Positions 6,237-14,957 of a DNA stretch of 33,829 nucleotides are shown one piece after another (position 1 is the stretch's first letter; each line of letters opens with the position of its first letter). A model generated the notes under the pieces. That model saw nothing but the letters and a program-made list of their open reading frames with translations, had not been told where the DNA came from and made no database searches. Origin of the DNA: a virus; the IMG/VR virus record IMGVR_UViG_3300001796_000034, positions 1-33,829 of that record; one strand, 5' to 3'. A program made the position numbers and the translations under genes.

Positions 6237-7307
6237 CTACCCCTCCGTCAGCTGCACTATCCCAAGCACCGGCACCTCAAAGTGATCCCACCTTGCCGCC
6301 AACACAACATTTTGTGCCACGCCATTAAGCGTGGTATTTTGGACGTCAAGAACTGCATCGAGATTGAGTAGAAGAGACTCAACCCAGGAACTGCGCACTA
6401 CCGATTGCACGAAGGAAATACTCGCCAGATATGCGGCTATCTTATCCCTAGCTTGGGCTTCGGCCGCCGCTAGGGTGCCACCAGGCGCTAGTAGAACGGT
6501 GGCGCGCACGGAGACAGGCGCCTCTACAACAGTGGAGATAGTGACGTCGTGGCCGATAGGGGCAAGCCCGAGTCCTGTGCCTGCAGGTAGGGGATGGACA
6601 ACTTCCTGTACCTGCGCCACTAGCGTCGGGGTAGCGGGGCGCATCGACGCATCGCAAATCACGCACTGCACCTTACCCCCTTGCCCGTTAGGGGTAGGGA
6701 AGACGCGCACGCCGCCCACGCCGTGGATCTTACGCAGTTCTTGCTCGTATTGCGCTATGTTCCCGCCGAAGGGCTGCGCATTGACAGTGGCATAATACCT
6801 AGCTCGCAGCGCATCGTCGGTTTCCCCACTGAACCCCGGGATGAGGACGTCCGTCAGCGTGGCGCTGCTGATGTCAGCTACATGATCGATAGGCAGCAGC
6901 TGGCCGAAATACACGTTGCCGATTTGCCCTGCCTGCTGGCAATGCATCGCATAAGCCCCCGGTTCCAGCATCTCCTGCACCATGAATACGTGATTTCCTC
7001 CCTGCCAGCGCGTCCCCAGCGGCACGATGGCAGCGGCTCCATTACTCACAAAGATGCCACGCCGCACCGCAGCAGTAGCCGGCATGCGGTTAACCCCCAT
7101 CGCGGCACACACGCGTGTCAAATCATCTCCGCGAGCGGTGTCGGGCATGGTCGTGTCCAGCAGATTGCCTACATAGAAGTAGAGCTCCGCGAGCTGAGCC
7201 GCCATCGGCGCTAGGGCTGTGTAGATAAGGCTCCCTTCGCGAGTGTCAAGGTCGCTGGGCAGCCGGCTCATCATGTCGGCCATAATGCTCTCAAAAGTCT
7301 TTGTCAC
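6237..7307 (-). CDS. Baseplate J/gp47-like protein (XkdT type)
   Basis: A 356-residue wedge protein of the baseplate J family, homologous to P2 J, Mu gp47 and T4 gp6. Typical features are the N-terminal MTKTFESIMADMMSRLPSDLDTREGS segment, seen here as the start plus the conserved DTREGSLIYTALAPMA region, then the GFSGETDDALRARYYATV motif and the GGVRVFPTPNGQGGKVQ strand region. It joins the central hub to the sheath and fibres. It overlaps the XkdS-like gene by four bases and is followed by the YmfQ-like gene, the canonical order. Confidence 0.93.
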   Translation of the reverse strand: MTKTFESIMADMMSRLPSDLDTREGSLIYTALAPMAAQLAELYFYVGNLLDTTMPDTARGDDLTRVCAAMGVNRMPATAAVRRGIFVSNGAAAIVPLGTRWQGGNHVFMVQEMLEPGAYAMHCQQAGQIGNVYFGQLLPIDHVADISSATLTDVLIPGFSGETDDALRARYYATVNAQPFGGNIAQYEQELRKIHGVGGVRVFPTPNGQGGKVQCVICDASMRPATPTLVAQVQEVVHPLPAGTGLGLAPIGHDVTISTVVEAPVSVRATVLLAPGGTLAAAEAQARDKIAAYLASISFVQSVVRSSWVESLLLNLDAVLDVQNTTLNGVAQNVVLAARWDHFEVPVLGIVQLTEG

Positions 7308-7684
7308 GGCTGCACCCCCACACTAATTTCTTGGCTGCCGTAGATAGTGTCGATGGCGAAGCGAATAACGCCATCTTGCATCCTAAAGTCACGAACCGCC
7401 GTAATCCGCGCATCAACACTGAGCGCGTCTTTAATCATGCGCTTGGCCTCCGAGAACACATAGTCCGGGTCGCGCCCGATTAGACTGTGCAGCTCAGCGC
7501 CATATTGCCAAGAATAGATAATGTGCGCGTAGCGCGGAGTCAGCAGCGCGCAATAGGCGGCTTGTGCCACGGACGCAAGGCCGTCGCATACCCCTACAAG
7601 GCGCTGCCGGTCGAAGTCTAACTGCCATGTGCGGGAGGAAGGCTGGATGGTAACTGTCCGCTGTTCCGCAAGTGTTGGGATCAT
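7304..7684 (-). CDS. XkdS-like baseplate protein (DUF2634, gp25-like)
   Basis: A 126-residue protein of the DUF2634/XkdS group, which takes the place of the T4 gp25-like baseplate wedge protein. Recognisable are RTWQLDFDRQRLVGVCDGLASVAQAA, followed by YSWQYGAELHSLIGRDPDYVFSEAKRMIKDAL and the closing beta-strand pair. The position between the XkdR-like and baseplate J genes is conserved. It overlaps both neighbours by four bases, so translation is coupled. Confidence 0.88.
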   Translation of the reverse strand: MIPTLAEQRTVTIQPSSRTWQLDFDRQRLVGVCDGLASVAQAAYCALLTPRYAHIIYSWQYGAELHSLIGRDPDYVFSEAKRMIKDALSVDARITAVRDFRMQDGVIRFAIDTIYGSQEISVGVQP

Positions 7685-8106
7685 CTTGCATCCACCTCCC
7701 GCACTTCACTATACGGCTGAATGCGGTCTAGCAAGATGTACTTCGTATCGCCGCCCCTCTGCGGCCGGCAGAGGAGCAGCACGCCATCACCCACCCGCAA
7801 AGGCCGCCGCAGCTCCACCAACGGACGCAGCCGCTGGTCTGTCATGTGCGCGTCTATTCGATGGCTGTGCTCTTGGGCAATCTCTGTCGTGTGCTCGTTT
7901 ACGCGGTGATTATGCTGCATGACCACAACTAGCCCGATGCAGTTATCCGTAACATAGAGATGGCTCGCCGGTATCAGCAAGCGCGGCCCGACCTGTACCG
8001 CTAGAGGGGCAAGGGAGGTCACAGTGCCCGTCATAAAGCCGCCACGGCCAGTTCGATGTAGGAACGACTGCACGATAGACTTCACTTGTTCCACCGTGGT
8101 AAACAA
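7681..8106 (-). CDS. XkdR-like baseplate protein (DUF2577)
   Basis: A 141-residue protein of the DUF2577/XkdR type. It has a beta-barrel-like core (TGTVTSLAPLAVQVGPRLLIPASHLYV) and the late LRVGDGVLLLCRPQRGGDTKYILLDRI motif common to these proteins. A histidine-rich middle (HNHRVNEHTTEIAQEHSHRIDAHM) could bind metal or form part of the central spike. The family substitutes for a spike or hub component of contractile tails. It lies between XkdQ- and XkdS-like genes, the standard PBSX order. Confidence 0.85.
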   Translation of the reverse strand: MFTTVEQVKSIVQSFLHRTGRGGFMTGTVTSLAPLAVQVGPRLLIPASHLYVTDNCIGLVVVMQHNHRVNEHTTEIAQEHSHRIDAHMTDQRLRPLVELRRPLRVGDGVLLLCRPQRGGDTKYILLDRIQPYSEVREVDAR

Positions 8107-8132
8107 CCCTTATAACCTCCTTTAACAGGCCG

Positions 8133-9092
8133 TTAAACCAGCTTAAATTCTGCACTAGCGGTATGAACGACATGCGTAAAACTATGCTTGGCGGACTTAC
8201 AGAGCAGATACCCCTTCACGCCGGCAACCGGCAGCTCCACATAAACCATATTGCCGGCTCGCAGCGACTTGTCCCCCAGCACCTCCACCGACATGCTTTC
8301 CAGTACGCGGTTCTTAGCCTGCAACAGCGCATCCGCGCGGGCTTTCGCCTGCGCGGCGTTTACGTTATCGTCAAGCACCTCATAGTGCTGGAGTTGCCCC
8401 CACGCCCTAATAGTGGAGCTGTCCTTAGCCACATACAGCTCGCGGCTGCCGGTGTCCGGGTTGTCTCGCGCCAGCTTAATCTGGTTGAACGTGTCCGAAT
8501 CTATAGACCGATCGTACTTGTAATCGTAGAGCAAGTGCTCCGGGTCAATTACTAGCGACGTAACCGCAGTAGACACGTGCTTAAGTTCCACCCGCCCTGC
8601 GTTGTCTTTGAGGAAATACAGGTCGCGCGTGGCGACTAAGGTATCGGTCAAGCACTCTGAGATAATGTCCAATAGCTCCTGCGCGTCAAAAATGCGGCTT
8701 CCCAATCTGTAGCGAGTGTCCTGTATATCTCCCGTCTGCAGCTGAAAATCAGCGCAAATCCTGCGCACCACGTCGCTAGCCGTCAAGTTGTCGAATACAT
8801 ATGTTTCCTTTGTTTTAAGGTAGCGCAGCTGGTCGTAGGCTGTGACCGACACCGCCGCAGCCTTCGTGCGGCCGACGCGAAACACATAGCCCACAAACCA
8901 ATCTACGCCGTCTTTCGCCAGGCGCAAGATATTGCCCTCAGCCGGAGTCGGGATTAGCCCCGTATTGAGCATCTCACAGGTTACGACTCCGGCGCGGTTG
9001 ATGTTGTCCTCAAACTCTACATTGGTCACTAGTTCCGACATGTCCCACGTTTCGCCCGAAGCAGCTTGCAGGAGTACGCCTATTTGTGTCAT
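8133..9092 (-). CDS. XkdQ-like tail hub protein (gp27-like)
   Basis: A 319-residue protein of the XkdQ/YqbQ group, the PBSX-like counterpart of the T4 gp27/P2 gpD hub. Visible segments are the first strand region with DMSELVTNVEFEDNINRAG, the conserved ASDVVRRICADFQL and RIFDAQELLDIISECL helices, and KNRVLESMSVEVLGD followed by the GNMVYVELPVAGVKGYLLC barrel. It forms the central hub through which the tape measure and DNA pass. It overlaps the LysM protein by four bases. Confidence 0.88.
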   Translation of the reverse strand: MTQIGVLLQAASGETWDMSELVTNVEFEDNINRAGVVTCEMLNTGLIPTPAEGNILRLAKDGVDWFVGYVFRVGRTKAAAVSVTAYDQLRYLKTKETYVFDNLTASDVVRRICADFQLQTGDIQDTRYRLGSRIFDAQELLDIISECLTDTLVATRDLYFLKDNAGRVELKHVSTAVTSLVIDPEHLLYDYKYDRSIDSDTFNQIKLARDNPDTGSRELYVAKDSSTIRAWGQLQHYEVLDDNVNAAQAKARADALLQAKNRVLESMSVEVLGDKSLRAGNMVYVELPVAGVKGYLLCKSAKHSFTHVVHTASAEFKLV

Positions 9093-9787
9093 GCCTGCAC
9101 CTCGGGCAGCGTCAGCAGCTGGTTGACGGCAATGACATTCGGATTAGCGATTGTGGCCCTATTCGCATCGTAAATGCGCGGCCAGAGCTCACCGCGGCCG
9201 AAGTGCGCCCTAGCAATCCCCCACAAAGTCTCTCCGGGTCGCACGGTGTGCACCTTCGGAGCAGGCTTTCTTTCTTGCCGCACCGGTGCCGGTGCTGGCA
9301 CAGGGGCAGAGGCAGGTGTCGGAGCAGCGGCCGAGACTGCACTCGCCGTCCTTGCGGTCGCTTGCTGGGGTCTTGCCACTTTGGCGCTATGCACCCGGTA
9401 TTCCTTGAGCGCTAACGTGTAGTAGTAATCTCCTAGCTCTCCGAATGGCTGCCGATGCTTAAACCCGGTGATACTACACAACATGTTGATGTCTACGCCA
9501 TCTCCGGTGACGATGAGGCGAACCGGCTCTCTGGCCTCAAGCATGGCGACAATTGCCGCGACATACTCAGCCGGAGGCAGGGGATGAGGAACCTCCACAA
9601 ACCGGTATCGCTCCACTGTGAAGACGCTGTTAATCTCCGTAGCCATTAGCCCTCGATGTCCGATTTGCGTCACTTCGCCCAGAGCAATCACTTCGTAGTC
9701 CTTGTTAGCTGCAGCTATCGAAAAAGTCAGTTCCTCCAGCGGATTAACCGGTAGCTGCATGCCGGCCAAAAACGTCTTTGCACTCAT
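9089..9787 (-). CDS. XkdP-like LysM tail protein
   Basis: A 232-residue protein with an N-terminal tail domain (about residues 1-125) and a C-terminal LysM domain (about 180-230) reading VRPGETLWGIARAHFGRG...IYDANR...NPNVI. They are joined by a proline/alanine-rich linker (VSAAAPTPASAPVPAPAPV). LysM-containing XkdP proteins sit between the tape measure and XkdQ in PBSX-like tails and probably act at the tube-hub junction, contacting peptidoglycan. The linker is unusually low in complexity but translates cleanly. It overlaps both neighbours. Confidence 0.92.
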   Translation of the reverse strand: MSAKTFLAGMQLPVNPLEELTFSIAAANKDYEVIALGEVTQIGHRGLMATEINSVFTVERYRFVEVPHPLPPAEYVAAIVAMLEAREPVRLIVTGDGVDINMLCSITGFKHRQPFGELGDYYYTLALKEYRVHSAKVARPQQATARTASAVSAAAPTPASAPVPAPAPVRQERKPAPKVHTVRPGETLWGIARAHFGRGELWPRIYDANRATIANPNVIAVNQLLTLPEVQA

Positions 9788-11982
9788 CGCAGCACCTCGT
9801 CAATCCCGGAAAGTCCCGTCTCGATTTGCGCCTGTGTTTCCGCGACGAGGCGACGCTTAATATCGTTCCAGTCCTCGCCCTGATGCACCTCAACGTCGTT
9901 CGTAACCTCGCTGCTAAAGTCTAGGTAGTACACATTGGTATTGCGAGATGCAGCTGCCCGCATGAGCTTTGCATCGCTAGCGGAAAGGTGTAGGCTTTCT
10001 TCCTGCACGTTTGCTTGCAGAGCCGCAACTTCCCGCAGCGCCGACCTTTCGGCGATGTCCACCATGTAGGCCAGCGTTTGCCTAGAAAGGTCAATGCCTT
10101 GTTTAACCTTGTCTACCACACCGACTACGCCAACATTGCCTATGTCAAGCTTGCGGTCCCACGGCGCTGTAGCACTAGCTGCGGCCTCCGTGCCTTGCTG
10201 CGCAGCTGCTGCCGCGCGCCAGCGTGTTTCATCGGCTGCTAATTGCGCGGCCCTAGTCGCTGCCGCTACCGCCGCGCGTTGCTGCATCGCAGCCAGGGTG
10301 CCGGCCCGCGCTTGGCGTTTAGCCTCCTCTGCGGCCGCTGTCTCTGCGCTCCACGTTACGGTGGCCACAGCGTCTAGCGAGACGCCGGGAATCCGATTGA
10401 GCTTAGCGATGAGGGCATTTATGTACCCCACCGCGCCATTGACCATAGATTCAAGCGCTCCCAGCACCTTCACCTTGGCCACGGAAAAGGCATCGGCTAT
10501 GCCGAACCCTACACGTGCAAAAAAGACCGGCACTTGGTCAAAAAAGTTAAGCACGCTGTTCCAGATGCCCAATACGCCTACACGAAAGTCGATGTTGGTG
10601 TTCCACAATCGCAGAATGACCCTAGTAACCGCCACAAGCGCCGCAATCAGCGCCATGGCTCCTACCACGACCCACGTCATAGGGTTGGCCAGCAGGGCCG
10701 CATTCAGCCCCCACTGTGCCGCCGTAGCGGCAGCGGTTGCGCTAGCGCTAGCCAGAGTGCTTTTCGTGTTGATCGCCTTAACTGTCGCCGCGATAAGCTC
10801 TTGCGCGGCAGTGGCCATAACAATGCCTTTGTATATCCCAAGTGCAGCGCCAGCCACACCAATAGCCACGGCAACGCCAAACATAACCGGCTCAATGGTC
10901 GGCCAGTAGGTAGCAAAAAACCCGTATACATCAGCAGCTGCCCCTGCCAGCCAAATAAGCGCGCCGACCGTCAACCCCGCAGCCCACGCAAGGCCATCAA
11001 AGAATCGCTGCCCGTCAGCAGTGTCTAGCCACACCAACAACTCCTGCAGTGAGGCCATTACCCTCTGCACCGGTTGGTCGGCCTGTGTCATGCGGTCTAA
11101 GAAATTGGACCAATGGTTGCCCATTATAGCCATTGCCTGTCCGAACGTCACCGGCATAGACGAGAACTGCTTGTCGATCACATCGCGCTGCTGCATAATC
11201 GACGACACTACCACGTCGGCCGTGAGGCGGCCCTCTTCGGCCATGGCCCGGAGCTCGCCTTTAGTAACACCTAACGATGTTGTCATCATCTCTGCCAAAA
11301 CAGACGCATTCTCCATAATGCTGTTAAACTCTTCGCCGCGCAGCACGCCGGACGCGATGCCTTGGGAGAGCTGGATGAGCGCGTTCTGCGCCTCACTACT
11401 TGTCGCGCCCGAAACGACGAGACCCTTGTTCAGCGTCTCGGCAAACAACAGTGCCTGATCGTTGTTGCCTTTAAAGAAGTCTTGCCGCCCGATACGGGCC
11501 ACCAGCTCGGCCGTGGCCTCATACGATGCCCTGCTCCTATTGGCCACCGCCAACACCTGCGACTCAAGCTGCTCCCGCGTGCGCAAGCCGTCGTTAATCA
11601 GTGCCAGCCGCGCATCGGCCGATATGCGCGAGTCCGCCCTCGTCATCACGCGCTCGATGCCTGACCATGCCTGCTGCATGAGCTGCAGGCCTTGGTTAAC
11701 AACGATCACGGCACGCGATAGCCCCCCGAACCCGCTGGTCAGGTTCCGGGGGGCTTGGCTATTGTCGGTGTCGTCTAGTGTCCGGCGAAAATCATCGAGC
11801 GCATTGGAGGCTAGGTGGATTTCGGCGCGCGCCGCATCAAATGCTTGCCCTAGTTCGGGGGCGCTGCCGTTGGCGGTCATCATATCCATCGCGCCAATCA
11901 TGCGGTCAATGGCTGCAATACTGCGCTCAATCGGCTGCGTAAATTTGTCCGTCAATCTTAGCGTCGACGATACGGTGGACAT
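9784..11982 (-). CDS. Tail tape measure protein
   Basis: A 732-residue tape measure protein that sets tail tube length and is ejected with DNA. The region around residues 130-280 (LVARIGRQDFFKGNNDQALLF, IQLSQGIASGVLRGEEFNSI and EGRLTADVVVSSIMQQ) matches the tape-measure N-terminal domain found in many siphoviruses and myoviruses. Membrane-like hydrophobic segments follow at about residues 330-460, and alanine-rich helices at about 560-610. The start is ATG at 11982 with AGGAGG upstream. It directly follows the frameshifted assembly chaperone, as is almost universal. The length is short for a myovirus, suggesting a short tail. Confidence 0.93.
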   Translation of the reverse strand: MSTVSSTLRLTDKFTQPIERSIAAIDRMIGAMDMMTANGSAPELGQAFDAARAEIHLASNALDDFRRTLDDTDNSQAPRNLTSGFGGLSRAVIVVNQGLQLMQQAWSGIERVMTRADSRISADARLALINDGLRTREQLESQVLAVANRSRASYEATAELVARIGRQDFFKGNNDQALLFAETLNKGLVVSGATSSEAQNALIQLSQGIASGVLRGEEFNSIMENASVLAEMMTTSLGVTKGELRAMAEEGRLTADVVVSSIMQQRDVIDKQFSSMPVTFGQAMAIMGNHWSNFLDRMTQADQPVQRVMASLQELLVWLDTADGQRFFDGLAWAAGLTVGALIWLAGAAADVYGFFATYWPTIEPVMFGVAVAIGVAGAALGIYKGIVMATAAQELIAATVKAINTKSTLASASATAAATAAQWGLNAALLANPMTWVVVGAMALIAALVAVTRVILRLWNTNIDFRVGVLGIWNSVLNFFDQVPVFFARVGFGIADAFSVAKVKVLGALESMVNGAVGYINALIAKLNRIPGVSLDAVATVTWSAETAAAEEAKRQARAGTLAAMQQRAAVAAATRAAQLAADETRWRAAAAAQQGTEAAASATAPWDRKLDIGNVGVVGVVDKVKQGIDLSRQTLAYMVDIAERSALREVAALQANVQEESLHLSASDAKLMRAAASRNTNVYYLDFSSEVTNDVEVHQGEDWNDIKRRLVAETQAQIETGLSGIDEVLR

Positions 11983-11986
11983 AGCC

Positions 11987-12588
11987 TCACCTCCTCTTAG
12001 TTCGCTTCAGTCTCGCCGCTTCCAATTTTTCTTGCCGGCGGGCCTCGTCTACAAAGGCTAATAACACTGCCTGCTCCCGCAGCGGCAGGCTCATCCACTC
12101 ACTGGGGAAAAGATGGTGGCGGGTGAACAGGTAGTAGGCATAGACCGTTTCACCATCGTTTTCCCTTAGAAGTTTTTTACTTCGTCGCGATACTCCTCTA
12201 GCGCTTCCGGCTCAAAGCCATTCAGCTCCTGCACGGCCTTTATAAGGTCGCCAAACTCGCCGGGCAGCAGCATGGCTGCCAGCAAGTCCGTGTCGCCTAC
12301 GACACCGTAGCTTGCCTGCAGCTCCGCACTCTTTAAGTCCGGATATGTGACCGACGCAGCGCAAAGCCGCTGCATATACAGGCTGCCATTGACATCGCTT
12401 TGCCGCCGTTTGCTGGTGATGACCATTTTGGTACACGAGTCGCGCAGCTTGGCATTCTCCGCCTCAGAAATCGGCCTAAGCACCCACTCGATGGGCGCCC
12501 CGGCTTCATCGCGGAAGCGCTTGCTAATGACGAGCTTGCGCGGCTCGACTTGCTGACTGTTTTCGCGCAAAAACCCTTTTAGCGACAT
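11987..12588 (-). CDS. Tail assembly chaperone, -1 frameshift product (gpGT-like, XkdN plus extension)
   Basis: Reading the XkdN-like gene to the A AAA AAC heptamer and slipping back one base gives a 200-residue fusion. The extension starts just after the slip and reads about 60 residues, including NDGETVYAYYLFTRHHLF, PSEWMSLPLREQAVLLAFV and a basic end, then stops at 11987, five bases before the tape measure start. The tape measure ribosome site overlaps this end. In lambda the GT product brings tail tube subunits to the tape measure; a similar two-protein system is common in contractile tails. No start codon or ribosome site serves the extension alone. Confidence 0.88.
12166..12588 (-). CDS. 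XkdN-like tail assembly chaperone (unshifted product)
   Basis: A 140-residue protein of the XkdN/YqbN type, acidic near the C-terminus (EALEEYRDEVKNF), encoded between the tail tube gene and the tape measure. ATG at 12588 was chosen because GAGGAG lies eight bases upstream; another in-frame codon three residues earlier has no better site. Unshifted translation stops at 12166, immediately after the slippery heptamer. It is expected to be made in excess over the fusion product and to bind the tape measure during tail assembly. Confidence 0.9.
   Translation of the reverse strand: MSLKGFLRENSQQVEPRKLVISKRFRDEAGAPIEWVLRPISEAENAKLRDSCTKMVITSKRRQSDVNGSLYMQRLCAASVTYPDLKSAELQASYGVVGDTDLLAAMLLPGEFGDLIKAVQELNGFEPEALEEYRDEVKNF
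12172..12178 (-). promoter_or_regulatory. Slippery heptamer A AAA AAC for programmed -1 frameshift
   Basis: On the minus strand the sequence is GTA AAA AAC TTC TAA in the zero frame, so six A and one C form an X XXY YYZ heptamer directly before the stop. A -1 slip opens a frame of about 60 codons with strong protein-like composition that ends at the tape measure gene. Heptamer, frame and gene position all agree with the conserved tail-chaperone frameshift. Confidence 0.9.
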
Positions 12589-12589
12589 A

Positions 12590-13045
12590 CTACACACTCC
12601 TCAACGACTCAAGTAACTCCACGCCCTCAAACGTAAAGGATAGCTCCTGCTCTAGCACGCTGTCCTCCGTATCAAAGGCCGCAATGTCAATCTCGTCGAA
12701 GTTGCAGTGCGTAAGCACCTTGCTTTCGCGACCGTAAGGGCTGTCCGGGTCTTCGTTAGTGACGTGCAAACTAAAATACACATCGCGCCCTTTTTGTACA
12801 TAGTCCAAAAAGAGCCGGTCGAACAAGCTTGTCACCTTATAGATGGTCAGCACACCCGAGCCCTGCACCGATGTCGCCTTGTGGCCTACCATACGCCTGC
12901 CCATCGCCCGTATCTCGGTCTTATTCTTCGTCAGCGTCGCCTCAAGGCTCTTGGCGTAAAACAGCTCGTGATTCTGGCCATCGATGGTGATAAACGCCTT
13001 GGCCTCCCTGGAAGAAATCGCGTCTTGACTGCTAAAACTGACCAT
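12590..13045 (-). CDS. Tail tube (core) protein, XkdM-like
   Basis: A 151-residue protein matching XkdM-type tail tube proteins, starting MVSFSSQDAISSREAKAFI. It contains LEATLTKNKTEIRAMGRRMVGHK and the KGRDVYFSLHVTNEDPDS region typical of the family. Subunits form hexameric rings stacked inside the sheath and carry DNA. It follows the sheath gene and precedes the assembly chaperone. The ribosome site AGGAGG is clear. Confidence 0.92.
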   Translation of the reverse strand: MVSFSSQDAISSREAKAFITIDGQNHELFYAKSLEATLTKNKTEIRAMGRRMVGHKATSVQGSGVLTIYKVTSLFDRLFLDYVQKGRDVYFSLHVTNEDPDSPYGRESKVLTHCNFDEIDIAAFDTEDSVLEQELSFTFEGVELLESLRSV

Positions 13046-13056
13046 GGCCTAACCTC

Positions 13057-14370
13057 CTAACCGCTCACCACAATGGTGTTGTAAATGACGTCCATAGTAT
13101 CGACCGGCCGCAGCGCGTATGTGACTTCTGAGCTGTCGATAAGCGTACCGGGGCTCACCATGATGTCCTCCGGCACCACGTCGCGCAGCACGTTATCGCC
13201 TAGCGACTGCAGGTACTCCAAAATAGCGGCCTTAAACATATCGCGCCCGTTCTGGTTGTTAGGCACTTTGCCGACGAACCGCGCATGTCCTATGGCCACT
13301 ATATACGCCGCCACATCATCCACCGTGCGGATAATCTTGTTCTTCGAGAAGGAATACGGTCGCTCCAATGTAAATGTGGTCAAGCTGTTAATATCCTTTT
13401 GGATAACAACCTTGTTCTCGCCATCAAAGGACGGCACAAACACTAGGTGTCCTTGACGGGCCATGTCCTCCTGCTGCTGCACGGTAAAGCGCGCATCGAC
13501 ATCCACCGCGCCCAAATAAGGGCTGCTAGTCAAGCTCGCTGTAAGCGGGCACCCTGCGGTCGCCCCGGCAATATAGGCCGCTGCCACAACCTTGCTCACA
13601 GCAACGCCACCGTCTAGCACCACGCCGTTCTTTACGCTGATAACCCCTTCGTAATCCGCATTCGCCGTGTCTGGCACCACCACCTGAACGTAGCGGCCTT
13701 CGCCGCGCAGGCGGCGCGCAAAGGCAATAAACAACGCCTTAATACTCGCGTCGTCGCTCAGGCAGGCTGCCGCGGTGAAGTTGGCCGTTTCTAGGGCAGT
13801 GAGTGCATCGGCGTAGTCCTGCGTCGTTACGCTGCCGTCTGTTCCGCCCGTCAGTGCGCGGCCGGCATTAGTCGCCAACGTCGCTACGGTGTGCGAAAAG
13901 ACAACCCACTCGTTGGCAACAAGCCCGCTCGCATCCGTCACTTTTTGCCTGTTAACTTCTCGCCCTTCCGCCCATGTAATCACATGAAATGCGCCGGGCT
14001 CGCCCACCACATTCTCGATGGAGACTGTCAGCTTGTTCCCGTATGTGCCACCATACTTGGCGGTGGCCGTAAGGTTGCCTAGCGTACCGGCTGCCTTTGT
14101 GCCGGTATTAAGCCTGTAAATGAGCAGCTTCGAGGCGTTCTTGGCCGCCTCTTGGATGGCTAGCGCCGCCACCCCTAGCCGCGTCACCAGCGCGGCCACG
14201 TCGCGCGGCCACACCTCAATAATCTCATGATCGGCTAGCCACGGCAGCGCGATCGGCAGGCCGACAATGCCTCGCGACCCACTGGGCGGAGGCGTGGGGC
14301 CTTGCCCCACCACATTGATATAAAGACCCGGCAGCACCTTGTTCTGCGTTACCCACGTACCTCTTGGCAA
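13057..14370 (-). CDS. Contractile tail sheath protein, XkdK-like
   Basis: A 437-residue sheath subunit starting MPRGTWVTQNKVLPGLYINV with the GPTPPPSGSRGIVGLPI segment characteristic of XkdK-like sheaths. Later regions include LIYRLNTGTKAAGTLGNLTATAKYGG, here seen as the Y-GG-TYGNKL motif, and the C-terminal IDSSEVTYALRPVDTMDVIYNTIVV. It contracts to drive the tube through the host envelope, so this phage is a myovirus. The gene starts with TTG one base after the stop of a small upstream gene and has only a weak GGTGAG site, suggesting translational coupling. Confidence 0.95.
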   Translation of the reverse strand: MPRGTWVTQNKVLPGLYINVVGQGPTPPPSGSRGIVGLPIALPWLADHEIIEVWPRDVAALVTRLGVAALAIQEAAKNASKLLIYRLNTGTKAAGTLGNLTATAKYGGTYGNKLTVSIENVVGEPGAFHVITWAEGREVNRQKVTDASGLVANEWVVFSHTVATLATNAGRALTGGTDGSVTTQDYADALTALETANFTAAACLSDDASIKALFIAFARRLRGEGRYVQVVVPDTANADYEGVISVKNGVVLDGGVAVSKVVAAAYIAGATAGCPLTASLTSSPYLGAVDVDARFTVQQQEDMARQGHLVFVPSFDGENKVVIQKDINSLTTFTLERPYSFSKNKIIRTVDDVAAYIVAIGHARFVGKVPNNQNGRDMFKAAILEYLQSLGDNVLRDVVPEDIMVSPGTLIDSSEVTYALRPVDTMDVIYNTIVVSG

Positions 14371-14529
14371 TTATCTCACCACTTTCTTGCGCAGGTACTG
14401 ACTGCGCAGCCTATCGACGTCCCCTAGTGAATAGAGCTGGTCGGGGTCGAGGATAACCCTTAGGATATCCTGCTCTTGCCCGGTCGCGGCTCTAATCAGT
14501 TCACGCCCGGAGTATTTCTCTTCGCTCAT
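14371..14529 (-). CDS. Small conserved-position protein upstream of the sheath gene
   Basis: A 52-residue protein starting MSEEKYSGRE with GGAGG seven bases upstream of the ATG. It ends in a basic patch (LRKKVVR) and its stop is one base from the TTG start of the sheath gene. Its start overlaps the end of the tail terminator gene by four bases. It is charged and helical with no membrane segment. I do not recognise a family. Coupling to the sheath start suggests a regulatory or structural partner role. Confidence 0.7.
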   Translation of the reverse strand: MSEEKYSGRELIRAATGQEQDILRVILDPDQLYSLGDVDRLRSQYLRKKVVR

Positions 14530-14957
14530 TTCAAACCTCCTCTTGCCGCTATCCGCCGCATCAGCGGAGTGGCGTCGGTTTTCAGTAAATACACCTCAAA
14601 AGGTGCAATGTCGTGCAGCACCCCGTCCACAACTTCACGCCGATGCGAGGGCAGCCGCAGCCGGAAGTTAGCTCCGGCTATGCTCTGCAGCTCGGCCGAT
14701 AAAGAATCGAAAATGCTGTTTAAGTCCTCCGCCAAGCCGGCTTCCCGACGCGGGGAGTAGTAGGCTATATCGAGCTGCCCAGTGACGAGATACCTGCGGC
14801 CAAGGTCATGCTTTACTTCCGGCGAGCCGGCGAACCCAAGCAAGAAGCACCTCTCCGGCAGCCGCTGCGGCACAAAGTCCACATACACCGGAATGTCTGG
14901 GTGCAATCTATCCAGGGCAGCGGCCACGGCAGCTAGGATGCCATTTAGTATCCGCAT
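14526..14957 (-). CDS. Putative tail terminator protein
   Basis: A 143-residue protein located between the gp10-like protein and the sheath module, the position of the tail terminator in PBSX-like phages. It resembles the DUF6838-type terminators: an N-terminal amphipathic helix (ILAAVAAALDRL), the strand PVYVDFVPQRLPERCFLLGF, and a paired strand YLVTGQLDIAYYSP. It caps the tail tube and joins it to the head. Family similarity is from pattern; position strongly supports the role. Confidence 0.7.
   Translation of the reverse strand: MRILNGILAAVAAALDRLHPDIPVYVDFVPQRLPERCFLLGFAGSPEVKHDLGRRYLVTGQLDIAYYSPRREAGLAEDLNSIFDSLSAELQSIAGANFRLRLPSHRREVVDGVLHDIAPFEVYLLKTDATPLMRRIAARGGLK

Noticed and set aside
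10094-10909. 271-codon plus-strand frame opposite the tape measure gene
   Set aside because: It is the shadow of the alanine-rich tape measure coding sequence; serine/alanine-biased translation and wrong strand for the operon.
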